64,000 nucleotides of DNA from Rhytidiadelphus loreus. Lineage: Eukaryota; Streptophyta; Bryopsida; Hypnales; Hylocomiaceae. The notes beneath the pieces were generated by a model. It made no database searches. It was not told the origin of the DNA and saw only the letters and a list, made by a program, of their open reading frames with translations. The DNA lies in NCBI GenBank assembly GCA_947034895.1, contig OX344763.1, positions 46,251,025 to 46,315,024 on the forward strand. The letters are read 5' to 3'. The translations under genes were made by a program, and so were the position numbers. Shown here one piece after another: positions 23,972 to 35,015 of the stretch. Every line of letters starts with the position of its first letter. The first letter of the stretch is position 1.

Positions 23972-25323
23972 TGGATTGATCCCGCAGAATGGAGTTGAAG
24001 TTACGTAAGCGAAAGGCAAAACCCAGGTTCATTCCCGACCCTTTCATCACTCTTCCCTTTTAAAAGGAGTCAAATGCACACCCACTCTGGCTAGGAATAT
24101 CCGAATGCAACTGTTCTCCAGTTAATTTTTATACTGTGCAGGGCCAATTTTTTACAGTCAGTTGTGCACAAGTGGCTCACAATTGGTCATCTCAGCCGTA
24201 GTTCTTTTATTTCGATTTGACAATATCCATAAATAAGCAGAAATCTACGACTGATGTGGAAGCTAATTTGCTCACACTGGACATGCAATGATTATGTCTT
24301 CCTCAGGGCTGTAGCATCGGATACGAATCATGTTTCATACCGTTGGAAGTGAAGGCATTATTCCTAATGGTGACACCAAGCTAGGAGAGAAGCGATTACA
24401 AATTGGAATATGGAAGATGTATTTGGTGATCCAAGGCATTCTTGTAATTTCCTCCATCCGTGAATAGGAGGATCGTTCATTATCTCGACCTTGCCCAACT
24501 AGACTATGGCACGCCGTGTTTTCTAGAATGGGGGATTCCACATTGCGGAGTTTTACCAGAAGGCATTATTCTCCTTTTGGTTCATAGTTTTAAATTTTTG
24601 TATCTTGGCCATGCATTGAGCACTCCTAAGCAACAAAGCGATCTTCTGTTCCCTGTAATTGGTGCACCTAGTTCAGCAAGTGTTGTTGCTGAACTGAGTT
24701 GTCAATGAATTGTCGTTCTGAAAGTGAAATCTATACTAACTTGGTAGAAATATGTCTCGTTTCTCTATGAACTCGACCTGGACATTTCATGTTATAGGAT
24801 AACCTTGCTGTTCAATTGCCACCTCGGTGGACTCGAAGTTTTAAATACTGCTAACGTGTCTTTTATGTTTTTAAAATTTCTACTCCTGCTCGAGTTCTAA
24901 GGTTAATTATTGTCATGTAATCGTCGTTTATATTGCTAGAATTTCTGGTTTTGATCTAGCAGGATACACTTCACGTATCAGGTCATGTATCCAACAACTT
25001 TCAATTCCTCTGGCACGTCTTATAAATTGTACTCTGTAGTGCATCTGTCGTTTTATTCCATGGCTTGCAGTGTAACATTTAGATGGCGTCACAGTCCAAT
25101 TAGATCAAAAGGGGTGTGAGACAAAACTTCTACGAGTTTCAAAGGTTGGTAATCCTATCTGTAAGTCAACCCTCAACTCTTAGCCTTTGAGATATTTGAG
25201 ATGAGCGGTTTCTCTTTCTAAACCTGGCAATAAGAAATCCGGAAGACTTTGTAATCTTTATCATTCTCGTGTATTCATGTGCACTTGCTGTCTCTGCTTC
25301 CTCTTGCGGTGATTCTTATCGTT
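23972..25323. other. Intergenic, no gene seen
   Basis: It lies between the 3' end of the 23.3-kb gene and the 3' end of the minus-strand gene at 25324, so it holds their 3' UTRs. Small frames at 24335-24708 have no support. Confidence 0.5.
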
Positions 25324-26034
25324 TCAAATCAAGAAAATGTACATCAAGAGAAGAACCAGGGCAACAAAAGAGCACTTCAATACGAACAGAGTGACGTCCA
25401 CAGCAACCACCATGACTTGCCATCCGAACAAAGCAATTGCGTACAACAATAGTCCGGTCAAAAACGCTGCCAATAAGTTCTGTGGTCGACGCACGGTATG
25501 CCACAAAGATCTCAACCGACAGAGAGCGTCAGGCTGCTTTGAGCTATTTGTCTGCTTGCCAAACTGTTGCTGCCGCTGTTGCTTCTTCAAATCCTCGTCC
25601 CTTGATGTTGTTGCATTTTTCTGAAACCCTACTTTGGTAGCCAAGCCATTAAGTCTTTCCCGACATGGCTCCGTCTTCTCTTTTCCTGCAGATGATTGCT
25701 GCTGCTCCTCCTTCACGGGTTCTGGTCGGTCCGGAGATCCAAGAAACATCGATTCAGGAATTTCGGCACATGAGGGCTCATCAGTGTTTGCATCCTTAAC
25801 TCCACCCTCTTTATTGCATTTTTCTTTCCCTCCATCTCCTGGTCGTAATGCCCGTACATATACTGGTCTTGTGTTTACTCTCTTATGATGAAAAGCCTTA
25901 CATGAAGCGTTGATGGAACTTTCCTGGCTCTGGTAATCGTGGCTCTTGATCCGTTGTCGAGTGCTAAGAGCTCCACAGTGTGTAGGGGCAAGGATACCTA
26001 AGGGTTTGCACACCGCGACTGCTGCCATAGCCAT
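25324..26034 (-). CDS. Putative plastid-targeted two-TM membrane protein
   Basis: A single-exon 236-aa frame starting at a clear ATG (26034). The N-terminus (MAMAAVAVCKPLGILAP, then Ser/Arg/Thr-rich and almost free of acidic residues to about residue 65) resembles a chloroplast transit peptide. The middle (residues about 66-175) is hydrophilic, charged and Gln/Lys/Glu-rich, with no fold I recognise. The C-terminus has two adjacent hydrophobic helices, about 187-207 (LLAAFLTGLLLYAIALFGWQ) and 211-236, and ends within the second. This suggests a protein anchored in a plastid membrane by a C-terminal hairpin. I do not recognise the family. The opposite strand also has open frames here; the minus frame is preferred because of its length, its ATG and its ordered hydrophobic tail. 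Confidence 0.6.
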   Translation of the reverse strand: MAMAAVAVCKPLGILAPTHCGALSTRQRIKSHDYQSQESSINASCKAFHHKRVNTRPVYVRALRPGDGGKEKCNKEGGVKDANTDEPSCAEIPESMFLGSPDRPEPVKEEQQQSSAGKEKTEPCRERLNGLATKVGFQKNATTSRDEDLKKQQRQQQFGKQTNSSKQPDALCRLRSLWHTVRRPQNLLAAFLTGLLLYAIALFGWQVMVVAVDVTLFVLKCSFVALVLLLMYIFLI

Positions 26035-28347
26035 AGCTGCATGGACTGTATTGAAATTTCCTCTCCCATTAATTAGATGTTAGAGCCTATTGGATCAATG
26101 TCGGTTCACTCTCTTGATCTCAACCGTCGAGGTTGACCGTCCTTACCATAGTAGTCTACCTAAAATTAGCCACCAACTGAGAATAACCAATTATGTACAG
26201 AAACTAATTAGTCCGGTGAACTACCTTCGAGGATTGAAGCCTGATTTCCAGTACTCAATTTTGAGTTGGTAACCAGGACAACAGAGTATGCCGGTTATAA
26301 TTATACAAGGACGGAGGGGCTTTCACTCTCTTTGGGAGAGCAACAGTAGGATTGAGAGGGACATATTCCTGCAACCTGACGTCTTGCAACTGCCACCGCA
26401 GTACAATCGTGAGATTGGGAGCGACATGGGACAGACTCCTCAAATTTTTAATCTATAGAATGGATTTACGAGATTAAGGCTGAAGCAGTTCAACATCACA
26501 GTTTCTGTGATGCGTAGGAGCTGAGTTCACCTTCCCTCAATGCATGTAGTAGAAAAAGTTACTGTATGTGATTGCACTCTTTTAGACCTTCTGAACCTCA
26601 GGGCGTATTGTACGGTATGTACGGAGGGTAAAAACACTGAAAAAATGGTTCGGGTTTACGATGCGTCTTGCAAATTAGCTTATGAGTTAACGGAGTTTAG
26701 GAGCCCAGGACGAATACGATGTGAAGTACAAAAGGAGGCAAGTGGGCAGACTGTACACTTAGGTGTATTAAGTTGCGGAAATGAAGAGTGTCATCAGGGT
26801 TGTGTACATCTACAGAAGCAGTTAAGCAACGCGTGACAAATGACATTGTGGTAGTGACCTGGTTACATACTTACCTTTTTGATAGACGACCAGTAATTCC
26901 GCAGTTAGCAATGAGCGGACTCAGCGGAGCATGCAAGGACAACTGGGGAGCTCAACATGATAAATAAATCCACTGCGGTTGGTGGTGTCAGGCTCCTTTA
27001 GCCCCATCATGCTCCTGGCAAGTATTCCCGCCTGCAGGATCTAGTCTAGCTTATCCTCTGCATTGTAGGTTGTTTGACTCACTGTAGTTTCAGAGCATTG
27101 TTTGATTTTTTCTTCTTCAACTGAGAGGCAAGCTGTAAAATCAGAATCCTAGAATCCTAGAATCTGCTTGCAATGGAAACTGGAAGACTATGATGAAGCT
27201 GGAATTGGAGATTCCAGCTGTAACACCACTGCAATGCACAAGTCGCCAGTCAGTTCTGCCGTTGGACGAAGTCGTAGACACTAGTACTTAACCACATTTT
27301 ATTTTTTTTGTTTGGCTGTTCACAGATAGATCACTCCTCCGCCTTACTTACATGTAACATATCTTGCCTGACATGAATGCAATCACCATCATCATCTCCT
27401 CAATTATCGCCTGACAATCCCACAAACCCCATGTTCTACGTATGTTTTGTCGTTAGCTTTCAGTGATTGATTGACCACTCTGCAGCCTCAGAGTCTCAGA
27501 CAGACCTTAGTCAGGCCTCAGGCTCAACATCTGGCGCGCTGGAGAAGGGGGGCCGCTAGTTGAGGGTGTTTGCCTAGCTCTCATCTCCCTCCGTTGATAT
27601 GCTGGCGAGGCCCAGTCTTTTCGTCTTTGGAACATCATACGCTAGCCCTAATATAAACTTAAGACTTCAGATTGCGCCACTAACAGCGTTTGAGTGCAGT
27701 ACGTACTTGAAGTGCAGTAATAATTGGAGAAGGTGGTTAGCAATTGCCCTGTCGGGACAGGAATCTATAGCTAATGAACAAATTTTCTCACAATCCGAAT
27801 CAGAACGAAGTAGGTGAGTCCTGCATGTATATAACTGGCGCTTTCGATTCCTTGAATATCGCAAAGAATGTCGGTTGCTACTGTGGTGCCCTGATGGGTT
27901 AATAATAGTTTAGCCTTTTGAGTTGGTACTTCCTGAGTGGATGCTTGCTCGGTGGTTGGTGACTTGGTGGTCCTTGAGGGAGCGTCGTCGTCAAAGCTAG
28001 CGGCATCGACTCTGTCTGTAAGCACTCTGCACACCCCTTGCAATTTTGCCTCAATGTGCTCAATGCGGTATCACGGGGGTAGTTTGCTGCTCAGGTGACA
28101 CTGTATGTTCTGAGGAGAAAATGTACGAGACGTCTACATTTCAAGGGGGTGGCGTCACCTCAGCAGCACTCGTCCCGAATGAATTGTATCTGCTGAATTT
28201 AGCTTAGAGCCATACACTTCAAGTTTCGGTTTATGCTTTCTGCAGCGCCATGATTGTGTGAAGCAGGAATATGACTTGCTGGGCATCATTTTGAAGCCAG
28301 GGCTCATCGATTGCTGCCCAGGTCGGTAAAAGCAGCAACTGGAACAG
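26035..28347. other. Intergenic, 2.3 kb, no firm gene
   Basis: It is divergent between the minus gene at 26034 and the plus LRR gene at 28348, so it should contain both promoters. A plus open frame 26540-26836 (98 codons, Cys-rich, with CTVC and CGNEECHQGC) has an ATG but no recognisable domain. I leave it uncalled. I see no other structured element. Confidence 0.4.
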
Positions 28348-29190
28348 ATGGCAGAAACAAGAGATGGCACAATTTTACGGAGCTGCGTTAGTATCGTCAT
28401 CCTCACGTTCGCAGCTGCTCTCACCTGCTGCATCGCAGATTCGTCATGCTCGTCAGGCACAGGGGAAGCCTTGCTAGAATTTCGAAGCGCATTCAGTGAT
28501 CCCAGCGGCAAGGTATTCTCCAGCTGGGACAACGGTGGCGACTGTTGCACGTGGAAGGGTGTGACCTGTCAAGACGGGGCCGTGATAGTGCTGGACGTGG
28601 AGGGGCCGTCCACCACAGGCTCCGACTATGTCACAAGCAACCAGAGCTACTCCGGCAAGCCGGGCCACACGTTGGCCAAGCTCAAAGACTTGCAGACTCT
28701 GAAGCTGAAGAACGTCCAGTTCAGCTCCAAGATCCCATCGCAATGGGGCTCGTTCTCAGACAGCTTGGTGGTCCTCACTGTCAACAATTGCGACCTCCAG
28801 GACGACATCCCGTCCGGCATAGCCAGCAACAGCCACCTGCAAACGCTGGACCTCAAATCCAACAGCCTCTCCGGTGACATCCCTAGCAAATTGTGCGATC
28901 TCCAGGATCTGAAATACTTGGACCTCTCCTACAACGAGCTGGACACCAGCGACGTCCCAGACTGCCTTGCTAACGGCGGCTCCGTCACCAATGTGAATTA
29001 CGGCCATCAGAGCGCCAGCTCGAAGAGTGACGGTGGTGACGGTGACTCGAGCAGTGGCGGCAGTGGTGGCAATGGCACAGTTTATTCTCCATATGGATAC
29101 TCTAGCGCCGATGCAAAATCGGTCCAGTTTCAGGTGCTTGTTCTTCTTCTCCTCAGCTCCCTTTTCTCAGGCGTGTTTGTGACAGCTTGA
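28348..29190 (+). CDS. Secreted LRR protein, probably GPI-anchored
   Basis: An intronless 280-aa frame. Residues about 11-31 (SCVSIVILTFAAALTCCIA) form a signal peptide. Next comes an LRRNT_2 cap: EALLEFRSAFSDPSGKVFSS, then W, a Cys pair (GDCCTWKGVTC). Four to five plant-type LRRs follow (LQTLKLKNVQFSSKIPS, LVVLTVNNCDLQDDIPSG, LQTLDLKSNSLSGDIPSK, LKYLDLSYNELDTSDVPD). After a Cys and a Ser/Gly-rich linker (about 225-250) the protein ends in a hydrophobic tail (VLVLLLLSSLFSGVFVTA) with no cytoplasmic part, the usual form of a GPI-anchor signal. No kinase domain, so it is not a receptor kinase. Likely role: cell-surface recognition, or polygalacturonase-inhibitor-like binding; the ligand is unknown. 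Coding GC is much higher than its surroundings. Confidence 0.85.
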   Translation: MAETRDGTILRSCVSIVILTFAAALTCCIADSSCSSGTGEALLEFRSAFSDPSGKVFSSWDNGGDCCTWKGVTCQDGAVIVLDVEGPSTTGSDYVTSNQSYSGKPGHTLAKLKDLQTLKLKNVQFSSKIPSQWGSFSDSLVVLTVNNCDLQDDIPSGIASNSHLQTLDLKSNSLSGDIPSKLCDLQDLKYLDLSYNELDTSDVPDCLANGGSVTNVNYGHQSASSKSDGGDGDSSSGGSGGNGTVYSPYGYSSADAKSVQFQVLVLLLLSSLFSGVFVTA

Positions 29191-30268
29191 TTTGACGACG
29201 TCGACACACTCTCTAGTAGTACCAGCTGTGCAAATCCAGCTCCAACTTCTTTCCCTATGCGATGTGTCAATCTTGAAGCTCGATCGGTTGATGAGCCTTC
29301 AAACTACCGCTGCTGGCGGTCGAGGTGGATTTCAGCTCTACATACAGTTTCTCTTCCCTGTTGGAGAAAACTTAAGTCGATCTCTTTCCTGCAACGGAAT
29401 GCCCCGAAGCCCCTCTGTAGAAAATAGGGGTGACTGTTGGAGATTTATTAGGGTTTGCTACCAAATTAGGGGTTCTTTCGGTAATGTACGCCTCGTCTTC
29501 CCTATCCGGATGCAATCGTTACTCAATGTGGTTGAAATAATCGCGGAGTAGAATCCCAAGCAGCAACTCAAATTCAAACTCTGGCCTGACCAACTGATTT
29601 TCGGCACCTGAGTTATTCACTCAAGATCTGTCACAAGTAGTATACTACGCATTGATTACGTGATGTCAATATTGACGTAGCCTGCAAGATTACATCAGTT
29701 GACATTCATGTTTCGCATACTGTAATGAAAGTTGACTCGAGTGTAGTCTTTCACTCTTTCTCAACTCATGCTCAGGTCATCCCGTGTGCTGCTGTGTGTT
29801 GTTTAATATGCACTCAGTTAAGTATTGGAGTTTTTCGTGTATGCTTTCTTAGTTTCATTGAACTAATGTCATAGTCAAATTCATTAGACTGGGAATTCAG
29901 TCACAACTAGCTTGACATCTTTGAGTACGTACAAGTGATCCTGCAAGAAATCAGACACAGGTAGAGACAGTTTGTACTAGAACCTGGAGGAGGAAACTCA
30001 GCATCCCCGAGTGTTTCTTCCTCCACGGCCCGCACTTTGAAGACTCCAGACTTTCATAAATCACAGCCCCTACAGAGTGGAACGAGCACGATTTGCAATA
30101 AACAGTTGTAAGCTCGTGCAGCCATCCCACTTAGAGTAGAGACCTAGAACACCAAGGGGTCGTTGAACAATCAATTGAAAATTTGAGTAGGTTCCTATAA
30201 AGTTAAGTTTTGAATAGGTCTTTTTGAAAATTTGACACAAGGTGTGAACATGTCTTGCCTTGTTGTGA
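29191..30268. other. 3' UTR and intergenic, no gene seen
   Basis: The first few hundred bases are presumably the LRR gene's 3' UTR. The plus frame at 29192-29551 has no domain. No structured repeats noted before the microsatellite at 30269. Confidence 0.45.

Positions 30269-30307
<39 letters not shown>
30269..30307. repeat. AT/GT microsatellite
   Basis: About thirteen AT units followed by about six GT units. It is a candidate length-polymorphic marker. Confidence 0.95.
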
Positions 30308-30309
30308 CT

Positions 30310-30707
30310 TGGATCAAAAGTTATGCTACCCAAAGTTTTTTAGGCAAGGTGGGTGGCTTTTGGCAACATGTGCAAAATTCTTCTCCTACCCTTTTAATTT
30401 GGTAGGTATGTAACTAACATAATATAGGATACAATGTCGAAAAAAGTCCCATGTGTAGTGCAAAAATCTCACTCAAGACCTCTCCTAGAGTCTGTTGATC
30501 CTTATGGATGAGGTAAAAAAAACACTTTTTCTTCTAACTTCAAAATTCTAATCTTTCAATCTAAGCAGTCAAAGTATCTTAAATTTCTTCTGATCATTCC
30601 CAGAGCAGTCTACTATGGTATAAGTTTGTAGGGTTGAATTTCAAAAAATAAAATAAAAAGTTCATTTTTTTCTTACTGCCCTAAAAAGTGCCCCGGTACT
30701 TTAGGGG
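30310..30707. mobile_element. TTAA element copy H, 5'-truncated
   Basis: The right end is intact: GGTACTTTAGGGG followed by TTAA (30708-30711). The preceding 200 bp follow the 3' part of copies A and B (CTTTTTCTTCTAACTTC, AATCTTTCAATCTA, then a CTTACTGCCCTAAAAAGTGCC end). The left part is missing or unrecognisable, so it is non-functional. Confidence 0.6.
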
Positions 30708-31471
30708 TTAATATGGAATCTATGAAAAGGGGTCCTCGGGGTTGGTTTCATTGCCCTTTGGATTTTATAAAATTACAGTACAGTCCTCTGTACTCCAGAT
30801 AAAACTCCATCGCCTTTCATATCCTATAGAACACTATTTCTGCTATATACTACTCATATCCTCATGTTGTGGCAGCAACTGCTTCAATAAAATCCTCTCT
30901 AATGACACTGCCTTGAGAGGACAAATGGCACTTCTAAACACACTCGGTCGTGTGACATCATCATCCTAAGCAGTCACATGTAATGTGCAATTACAGAGTA
31001 TGTCATTAGAGAGCGTTGAGTGTACCTTGTAAAGTAAACTAAGATTCAAGCTACTCGAACTGGATTCTCTGCCAGTTCTTCACTGGATTCGTCGTCGTGG
31101 CTTTTCCAACTGCAAAATTGACAACAACATCACCAAGTTTAGGGTTTCAGTTTGCAAACCTTAGGTAGTAGTCCCTAATTGAGACACTGACCTAATTGCA
31201 ATGCAAAGTATGATGGAACCAACATAACAACATTCAACAGTGGAAGTAAGGAGTTAATTTTTATCCATGCAAGAAGACTGTCCTCAAAACATCTAAACAA
31301 CAAGACTCCTTTTCGCCGTTCCTCGTTCTCAATCCCATTGTTGAAATTCCCTCTCCTTTCCTACTTACGTCCACATGGAAATGCCAATTTCTTCTACATG
31401 CTTGACGTCATTGAAATTTTGCCAAATGATACTGGCATAGTATTCTGCCAGTTGGAGTTGAATGACGGGAA
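30708..31471. other. Intergenic, no gene seen
   Basis: Downstream of the LRR gene and of the minus TMEM45 gene's 3' end. The small frames here (30742-30969 plus, part of 31408-31626 minus) show no domain. Confidence 0.4.
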
Positions 31472-31898
31472 CATCCAACAATACTAAATAACGTTATGAA
31501 GATTTTAAGAATCAAAATGAATAAAGCTCTTAGTTGTGTTGCATTTCCATCAGCAAAACCCGTATGCATCCCAAAGTTCATACCCCAAAGTATGGAAAAA
31601 GTGCAGCAAGGTGATGGTTTATCCAAATAAATTCAAATCTATCTATTGAATCTTTAAAAACCACATATTCTTCACATCCAACACTGCTAAACGACGTTAT
31701 GAAGATTTTAGAATCAAAATGAGAAAAGCTCGTAGTTGTGTTGCAATACGCTCAGCAAACCCTAAGCCCTCTGAAGCTCATGTTCCTATTCCAAATGTTG
31801 AACCAAGTGCTTCAGGGTGATGTCTGATCCAAATCATCACCCTGAAGCACTTTAATCCATTCATTGAGTCTTCAAAAACCACGCACTCTTCACGACTA
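31472..31898. repeat. 203-bp tandem duplication downstream of TMEM45 gene
   Basis: The unit from 31472 (CATCCAACAATACTAAATAA) is repeated from 31675 (CATCCAACACTGCTAAACGA) with the same order of blocks (ACGTTATGAAGATTTTA, AATCAAAATGA, TAGTTGTGTTGCA). The second unit has acquired a strong hairpin at 31805-31852. It may lie in the 3' UTR of the minus-strand TMEM45-like gene. Confidence 0.75.
31805..31852. repeat. Perfect 18-bp stem-loop
   Basis: AAGTGCTTCAGGGTGATG (31805-31822) is exactly complementary to 31835-31852 with a 12-nt loop. It lies 186 bp downstream of the TMEM45-like stop codon on the minus strand, so it might be in that mRNA's 3' UTR. Confidence 0.75.
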
Positions 31899-32037
31899 AT
31901 TCGATGAAATTGAGGTGAATACTATAATTATTCTAATAAAGATGAAGTACAAAACTTCAGAACTGCAAAGAAGGAATTGCGCGTGACAGTGTCCATAACA
32001 AGTGTCGAATCTACCTTCGCAGAATGCACTGCCGTCG

Positions 32038-34051
32038 TCACTCGATGCCTTGCGCGTCGCGCGCGTTGCGACTGCTCGTGCGTCGAGCCAGCACCTTCTT
32101 GACGGAGGTGCCGTGCGCATCCACCTCGCTCTCGCCGTCGGAGTCGCCGCTGCTGTGCTCGCGGTCCACTTCGTCCGGCACCTGGAAATACACCGACGGC
32201 TCCTTCTCGCGGACCCGCGGAGCGAGCGCACTGGCTCTTCCTCGGGGGGTCAGCGCGCTCGGAAGGAGGAGTCGAGGCGTGGAAGACAACGGCTTCGCAC
32301 GCAACTGGTGGAAGATCACGCCGTAGCAGACCAAAGTGGAGACCAGGATGCACAGAAGCTGCAAGTTGAAGATGAGCACCTGAAGCAAGCAAGCAACCGG
32401 GAGAACACCAGTCAGCCTAAGTTACTGGACTTTCGAAACTTTAGGCGTATTATTGTTACTGAGAATTGTCAATAGTTTCGATGTGTACGCAACTGGGGCA
32501 CCCAATGCTCCACTCCCCATGTTTTGGATTTTGCCGAATGGGCAAATGACTGGACAAAACCCAAGTGATTTTGCAAAACCCTACCTAAATATGGAGACAC
32601 CGACCAGCAGTAATCAACCGGGAAAGGGTCATTCAGCCAATGGGAGCTATCTAAACTCCAGGTAAATTGTTATTGAAATAGTTTCGAAGTGTGCGCATTC
32701 CCCCATTTCGGGGGGATTTTTCCGAATTATCGAATGAGCATGGGCAGAAACCAAGTGACTCTGCAAAACTCTAGCTACTTGCTGGGACACTGACCTGCAG
32801 CAATCAACCCTGAAATTGCAATTTTGCCAATTGAATTTCTAAGCTGAAGGTAAACTGATTTTGAAAATTGTCAATGATTATCAAGGTTAGTGTTCCCAAA
32901 CAGGGTCCCCAAATGTTCCACAGTGCATTCCTGTATTTGCCCAATTGTCAAATGACTATCGTACACATGCCAATGACCGGGCACATATGACTTATCACTA
33001 GTTTCTTAGCCTATGGGTACTACTTAAATCTTACAATTTTGGAAACGGTGAGCACTAATACACTAATGGAGTTGGCTCCCAGGTACAAGAAAATTAAGGT
33101 TTTGTGAGAAAAGGTGTGACCTTTCTCAAATTGAGTTCACATAGGTTTGTAGCTGTTATGAGAAGACACAATTGCCCTTCACCGGACAGTTCAGAAACCA
33201 TTGTACATTTCACAAATGGAGTGCCTGGTGATCGAGCTGTCCGGTTATTGGAAATGCCCGGTTGTAGGCATGTGTACGATACGTGCAGAAACAAGATGAT
33301 TCTGCAAACCCCTAGAAATCGTTGCGACACTGACCTGCAGCGACTTCGCGCGCATGAGCTTGTCGTGCTCCGGGCACTCGGGATACTCATGCTTTTCGTC
33401 CGTGAAACACCCATCCGGCACGAACGACTTATAATGCAACAGAAACCCGATGTGCGCAAACCACGTCCCTTTGAAAATCAGCATCATACACCTCGCCACC
33501 GACACCAGTATACTCCTCGGCCACAACACCTCCAGAAACATGAGCCCCACCAAAAACACCAGAATGAGCTGCATCAACATGTGCACGAAGCTCTCCATAT
33601 CATCCCCAGGGTGGTGCCCAAAATGGAACACCACCAGCTCCATCAGAAACCCGGAAGCAAACGTGCAGTGAAGCGCGCCCGTCGGCAGCTCCAGCAAATT
33701 CGTGTACTCGGAGACCAACCCCGTGATAGTGTAAACGAGGAAGAAGAGCGCGAATGTGACATGCTGGAAGCGCCCTAGATGCTCCATCTGAATCACGCCC
33801 GCCGCGAGGTCGTCTGTGGCGTGCGACAGCTGCTTGATCATGAAAATTGTGATGATGGAGAGGAGCACCCAAAGCTCGAGGCAGCGGAAGCGCGGGTTTG
33901 CGAGGAGACGCCCGCCAGCAGGGAACCAGGTGGCGGATTTGAAGAGAGATGGGGAGCGGTTGTAGTTGTGGAGCGTGTTGTACATGTGCCAAGCTCCGAG
34001 TAAACCGAAGATGAAGCCCTGGTCCACATGACTCGGCAAAAACCAACCCAT
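32038..34051 (-). CDS. TMEM45/DUF716 family membrane protein
   Basis: Two coding exons on the minus strand: 34051-33335 (239 codons, ending AAGTCGCTGCAG|GTCAGT) and 32379-32038 (after a TTGCTTCAG acceptor). They join in phase 0 to give about 352 aa. The start MGWFLPSHVDQGFIFGLLGA and the internal CTFASGFLMELVVFHFGHH and FKGTWFAHIGFLL segments fit the DUF716/TMEM45 family, including the family's histidine-rich helix region. About seven hydrophobic helices are visible, the last being VLIFNLQLLCILVSTLVCYG at the start of exon 2. The tail after it (about 90 residues) is cytosolic-looking, Arg/Ser-rich and acidic. Family members are multipass endomembrane proteins of poorly defined function. The 955-bp intron is itself made of tandem units that repeat the donor junction (see the separate entry). 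Confidence 0.85.
32385..33345. repeat. Tandem repeats filling the TMEM45 intron
   Basis: Imperfect units of about 195-210 bp occupy the intron. Block GCAA(C/A)CC..TA..GACAC(T/C)GACC(T/A)GCAG is seen at the true exon-1 junction (about 33305-33340) and again at about 32763-32804 and 32572-32616. The AATCAACC(G/C)(G/T)G block that follows is seen at 32615, 32808 and, as AAGCAACCGGG, at 32391 beside exon 2. The intron apparently grew by duplication of splice-junction DNA. Confidence 0.6.
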
Positions 34052-35015
34052 CGCTACAACGGTATCAAGCGATTCACACTTCTAGTTGAGGTTTCCCAAA
34101 TCTCCAGGACTACTCTGAGACCGTGAGATTCTTGAGCTCAGAATCGCCTAAGCATGGATTTGGAACCAAACAACAGAGCCTCGTCGCGGAATCGTGTCTG
34201 TAAAACCCTAATCACCGGAATTTGCCGAATTTGATACCCAACTTTCACCCTCGAGCCCTCGTACTTCGCTACAAGATTGAATTCTCGAACTCAGAATCGT
34301 GCAAGCTTGGATTTAGACACAAACAAAGTTTCGTACCTGAAATCGCGAACCGTGACAATCCCTAATTTGATCACTAACCTCCACCCTCACCGCTCGCCCT
34401 TGCTATGAAGATTCGAGTCACGACGTGGTCATTCTTGTAGGAAGCTCGCAAGTCACCCCATTTGATCAAAACTTGTGCAGGGCCAGAAATGGCTGCAAAC
34501 GCACGATACAAATCCTGCAGAGTCCCCAACTCAGCGCATGGAATTGGTGCCTGGGAACACCCAGCACCGCACCTCAAATCGTGAAACAGCAAGCACACCT
34601 TGAACACGGCAAGGAATCTGCGAAATCGGCGCAAGGACTGAGTGCAATGGAGGAGTATTCGAAGCAAATGTAAATAATGATGGACAACATAAATGGAGGT
34701 AACTTACAGTAAAGTAGCCAGCGGTAGCGATGGAAGAATTCTTCCTTTCTTTCTGGACGCGGACGTAGCATTGCACGTGCACAGACAACTGAGACAAAGG
34801 CAGAGACTTTCGCACACCTTCAAGCACGTTGATATTCTCCAAAGTCCAGAACTCCGGATACTGTCTTTCCTGGGAGCTTCTGGGAGCTCACTTGACACCT
34901 GCTGTTTTATTTCCAATCCTCCAAAGGTCGGTAGGTTTGGGTGGGACCAGCTTCCATGCACATAGAATCGGTCAAACTTTGCATAAAAAATTTGGAATCC
35001 TACAAGTGAAGTGTG
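34052..35015. other. Promoter side of TMEM45 gene, no other gene firm
   Basis: The composition is gene-like and includes an ACT|GTAAGT donor on the minus strand near 34710, which could end a 5' UTR exon. No open frame here (for example 34531-34842 minus) shows a recognisable domain. Confidence 0.35.

Noticed and set aside
31896..32475. Four overlapping open frames beside TMEM45 exon 2
   Set aside because: They are shadows in other frames of the GC-rich second exon.
33104..33778. 224-codon plus-strand open frame rich in His and Arg
   Set aside because: It is the shadow of the TMEM45 exon on the other strand; hydrophobic helices and splice phase support the minus frame.
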